From positions 1 to 6,090 of the forward strand of contig DAFQ01000046.1 in NCBI GenBank assembly GCA_002497985.1: a stretch of DNA of 6,090 nucleotides. Reading direction: 5' to 3'. Source of the stretch: Euryarchaeota archaeon UBA4 (lineage in GTDB: Archaea > Thermoplasmatota > Poseidoniia > Poseidoniales > Thalassarchaeaceae). The stretch's first letter is position 1; every line of letters starts with the position of its first letter. The notes beneath the pieces are model-generated. The model did not search any database. It was not told where the DNA came from and worked only from the letters and a program-made list of their open reading frames with translations. Position numbers and translations under genes: made by a program. Shown piece after piece: positions 5,307 to 6,090 of this stretch.

Positions 5307-6090
5307 ATGGCAACAGCAGGAGCTATTGGAACGATTGGAATATTTGCGATAATACTGGTATTAGTGGCGGTGGTGATATTTTTCTCACAGCGATACAAGA
5401 GATGCCCCCCGGATCAGGTGATGGTCATTTACGGGCGAACCGCCAAGATGGCAGATGGGAAGGCCAAGCCTTCCAAGGTAGTCCACGGCGGTGCAGCATT
5501 GGTCTGGCCGCTAATTCAGGATTATGCTTACATTTCTCTCAAGCCCATGGCCATAAACATCGACCTGAAGGGCGCTCTTTCCCTCCAGAACATCAGAATC
5601 AACGTCCCTAGTACCTTCACCATCGGTGTCAGCAAGGAGCCTTCCATAATGGCTAACGCCGCAGAGAGACTTCTCGGGTTCAAGATTCCCGAGATAGAGA
5701 AGTTGGCAGAGGAGATAATTCTGGGTCAACTACGTCTCACGGTCGCATCTCTGACAATCGAGCAGATAAACCAGGACAGGGATGCTTTCCTCTCCCTTAT
5801 CACTCAAAACGTAGACCAGGAGCTTAGGAAGTTTGGACTAACCCAGCTAAACGTAAACATCGTCGATATCACTGACGAGTCGGACTACATCGAGAGCATT
5901 GGTAAGAAGGCAGCCGCAAACGCAGTCGAGAACGCACGCGTCGACGTTGCAAATGCCGAGAGAGATGGTGCAATAGGTGCTGCCGCGGCAGACAGGGACA
6001 GGGAGATCCAGGTCGCCAACGCAAATGCGGATGCCGAGATGGGGCGCAAAGAAGCCGAGCAAAGGCAGAGGGTCTACGTGGAGCAACAGG
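5307..6090 (+). CDS. flotillin-like SPFH/PHB membrane scaffold protein (3' end cut off)
   Basis: The gene runs off the right edge after 261 codons with no stop, so it is partial; full flotillins have roughly 450-550 residues. Flotillins assemble into large membrane-bound oligomers that scaffold membrane microdomains. The N-terminus holds one hydrophobic helix (about residues 8-27, IGIFAIILVLVAVVIFF), followed by the basic, family-typical RYKRCPPDQVMVIYGR. The SPFH/PHB domain covers about 30-195, with the recognisable stretches KVVHGGAALVWPL, NINVPSTF-like NVPSTFTIGVSK, EEIILGQLR and FGLTQLNVNIVDITD. After it a coiled coil begins at about 196, rich in Ala, Glu and Asn (AAANAVENA, ANANADAEMGRKEAEQ), typical of the flotillin domain repeats. 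The frame is open throughout and no shift is seen. It lies 100 bases downstream of the NfeD-family gene, its usual partner. Assignment is confident despite truncation. Confidence 0.93.
   Translation, partial: MATAGAIGTIGIFAIILVLVAVVIFFSQRYKRCPPDQVMVIYGRTAKMADGKAKPSKVVHGGAALVWPLIQDYAYISLKPMAINIDLKGALSLQNIRINVPSTFTIGVSKEPSIMANAAERLLGFKIPEIEKLAEEIILGQLRLTVASLTIEQINQDRDAFLSLITQNVDQELRKFGLTQLNVNIVDITDESDYIESIGKKAAANAVENARVDVANAERDGAIGAAAADRDREIQVANANADAEMGRKEAEQRQRVYVEQQ

Noticed and set aside
5267..5611. 114-codon plus-strand open frame beginning before flotillin
   Set aside because: It is out of frame with the clear flotillin sequence, which starts at 5307 after a strong Shine-Dalgarno site and stays open to the window edge.
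5930..6090. Repetitive Ala/Glu-rich codons near the right end as a DNA repeat
   Set aside because: The repetition is at protein level and typical of the flotillin coiled coil; no exact nucleotide repeat unit is evident.

Overview
The window looks like chromosomal DNA from an archaeon, most likely a planktonic euryarchaeote of the Marine Group II / Poseidoniales kind. This is inferred from style, because no rRNA or other marker gene is present. The clues are arginine written mostly as AGG/AGA, frequent ATA isoleucine codons, AT-rich TATA-like boxes (TAAATT) ahead of genes, GGAG-type Shine-Dalgarno sites, short gaps between genes, and an acidic lipid-anchored secreted protein carrying a calcium-type loop. 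I found no mobile element, CRISPR array, tRNA, rRNA or prophage signature, and no gene-free stretch longer than about 120 bases.

Left end: one minus-strand gene encodes an NAD kinase family protein with the GGDGT motif. It uses a variant substrate-binding segment (GVNSHP) of the sort seen in the mitochondrial NADK2 branch. It is transcribed divergently from everything else, and a short intergenic region holding the palindrome CAATATTG separates it from the next gene.

Middle: a plus-strand pair follows. The first gene is a secreted lipoprotein of unknown function with lipobox LSGC and an EF-hand-like loop near its C-terminus. Its stop codon overlaps the start of an ABC exporter half-transporter (MsbA/Sav1866 architecture, all ATPase motifs intact). 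The overlap suggests coupled translation and perhaps a joint role at the cell surface, though the substrate is unknown. Two small membrane proteins follow (115 and 84 residues, 4 bases apart), which I do not recognise.

Right end: an NfeD/YuaF-type membrane protein with a C-terminal OB-fold domain precedes a flotillin (SPFH/PHB domain plus alanine/glutamate-rich coiled coil) that runs off the window. This is the classic flotillin-NfeD pairing, which in bacteria organises membrane microdomains. Each of the two genes has its own TAAATT box and Shine-Dalgarno site. From the lipoprotein onward every gene is on the plus strand and every product is membrane-associated, so positions 1008-6090 form a membrane/envelope cluster next to a cytosolic cofactor enzyme.

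Nothing here is a clearly new system. The most interesting leads are the lipoprotein-exporter pair, the two unknown membrane proteins next to the NfeD-flotillin module, and the non-canonical NAD kinase.
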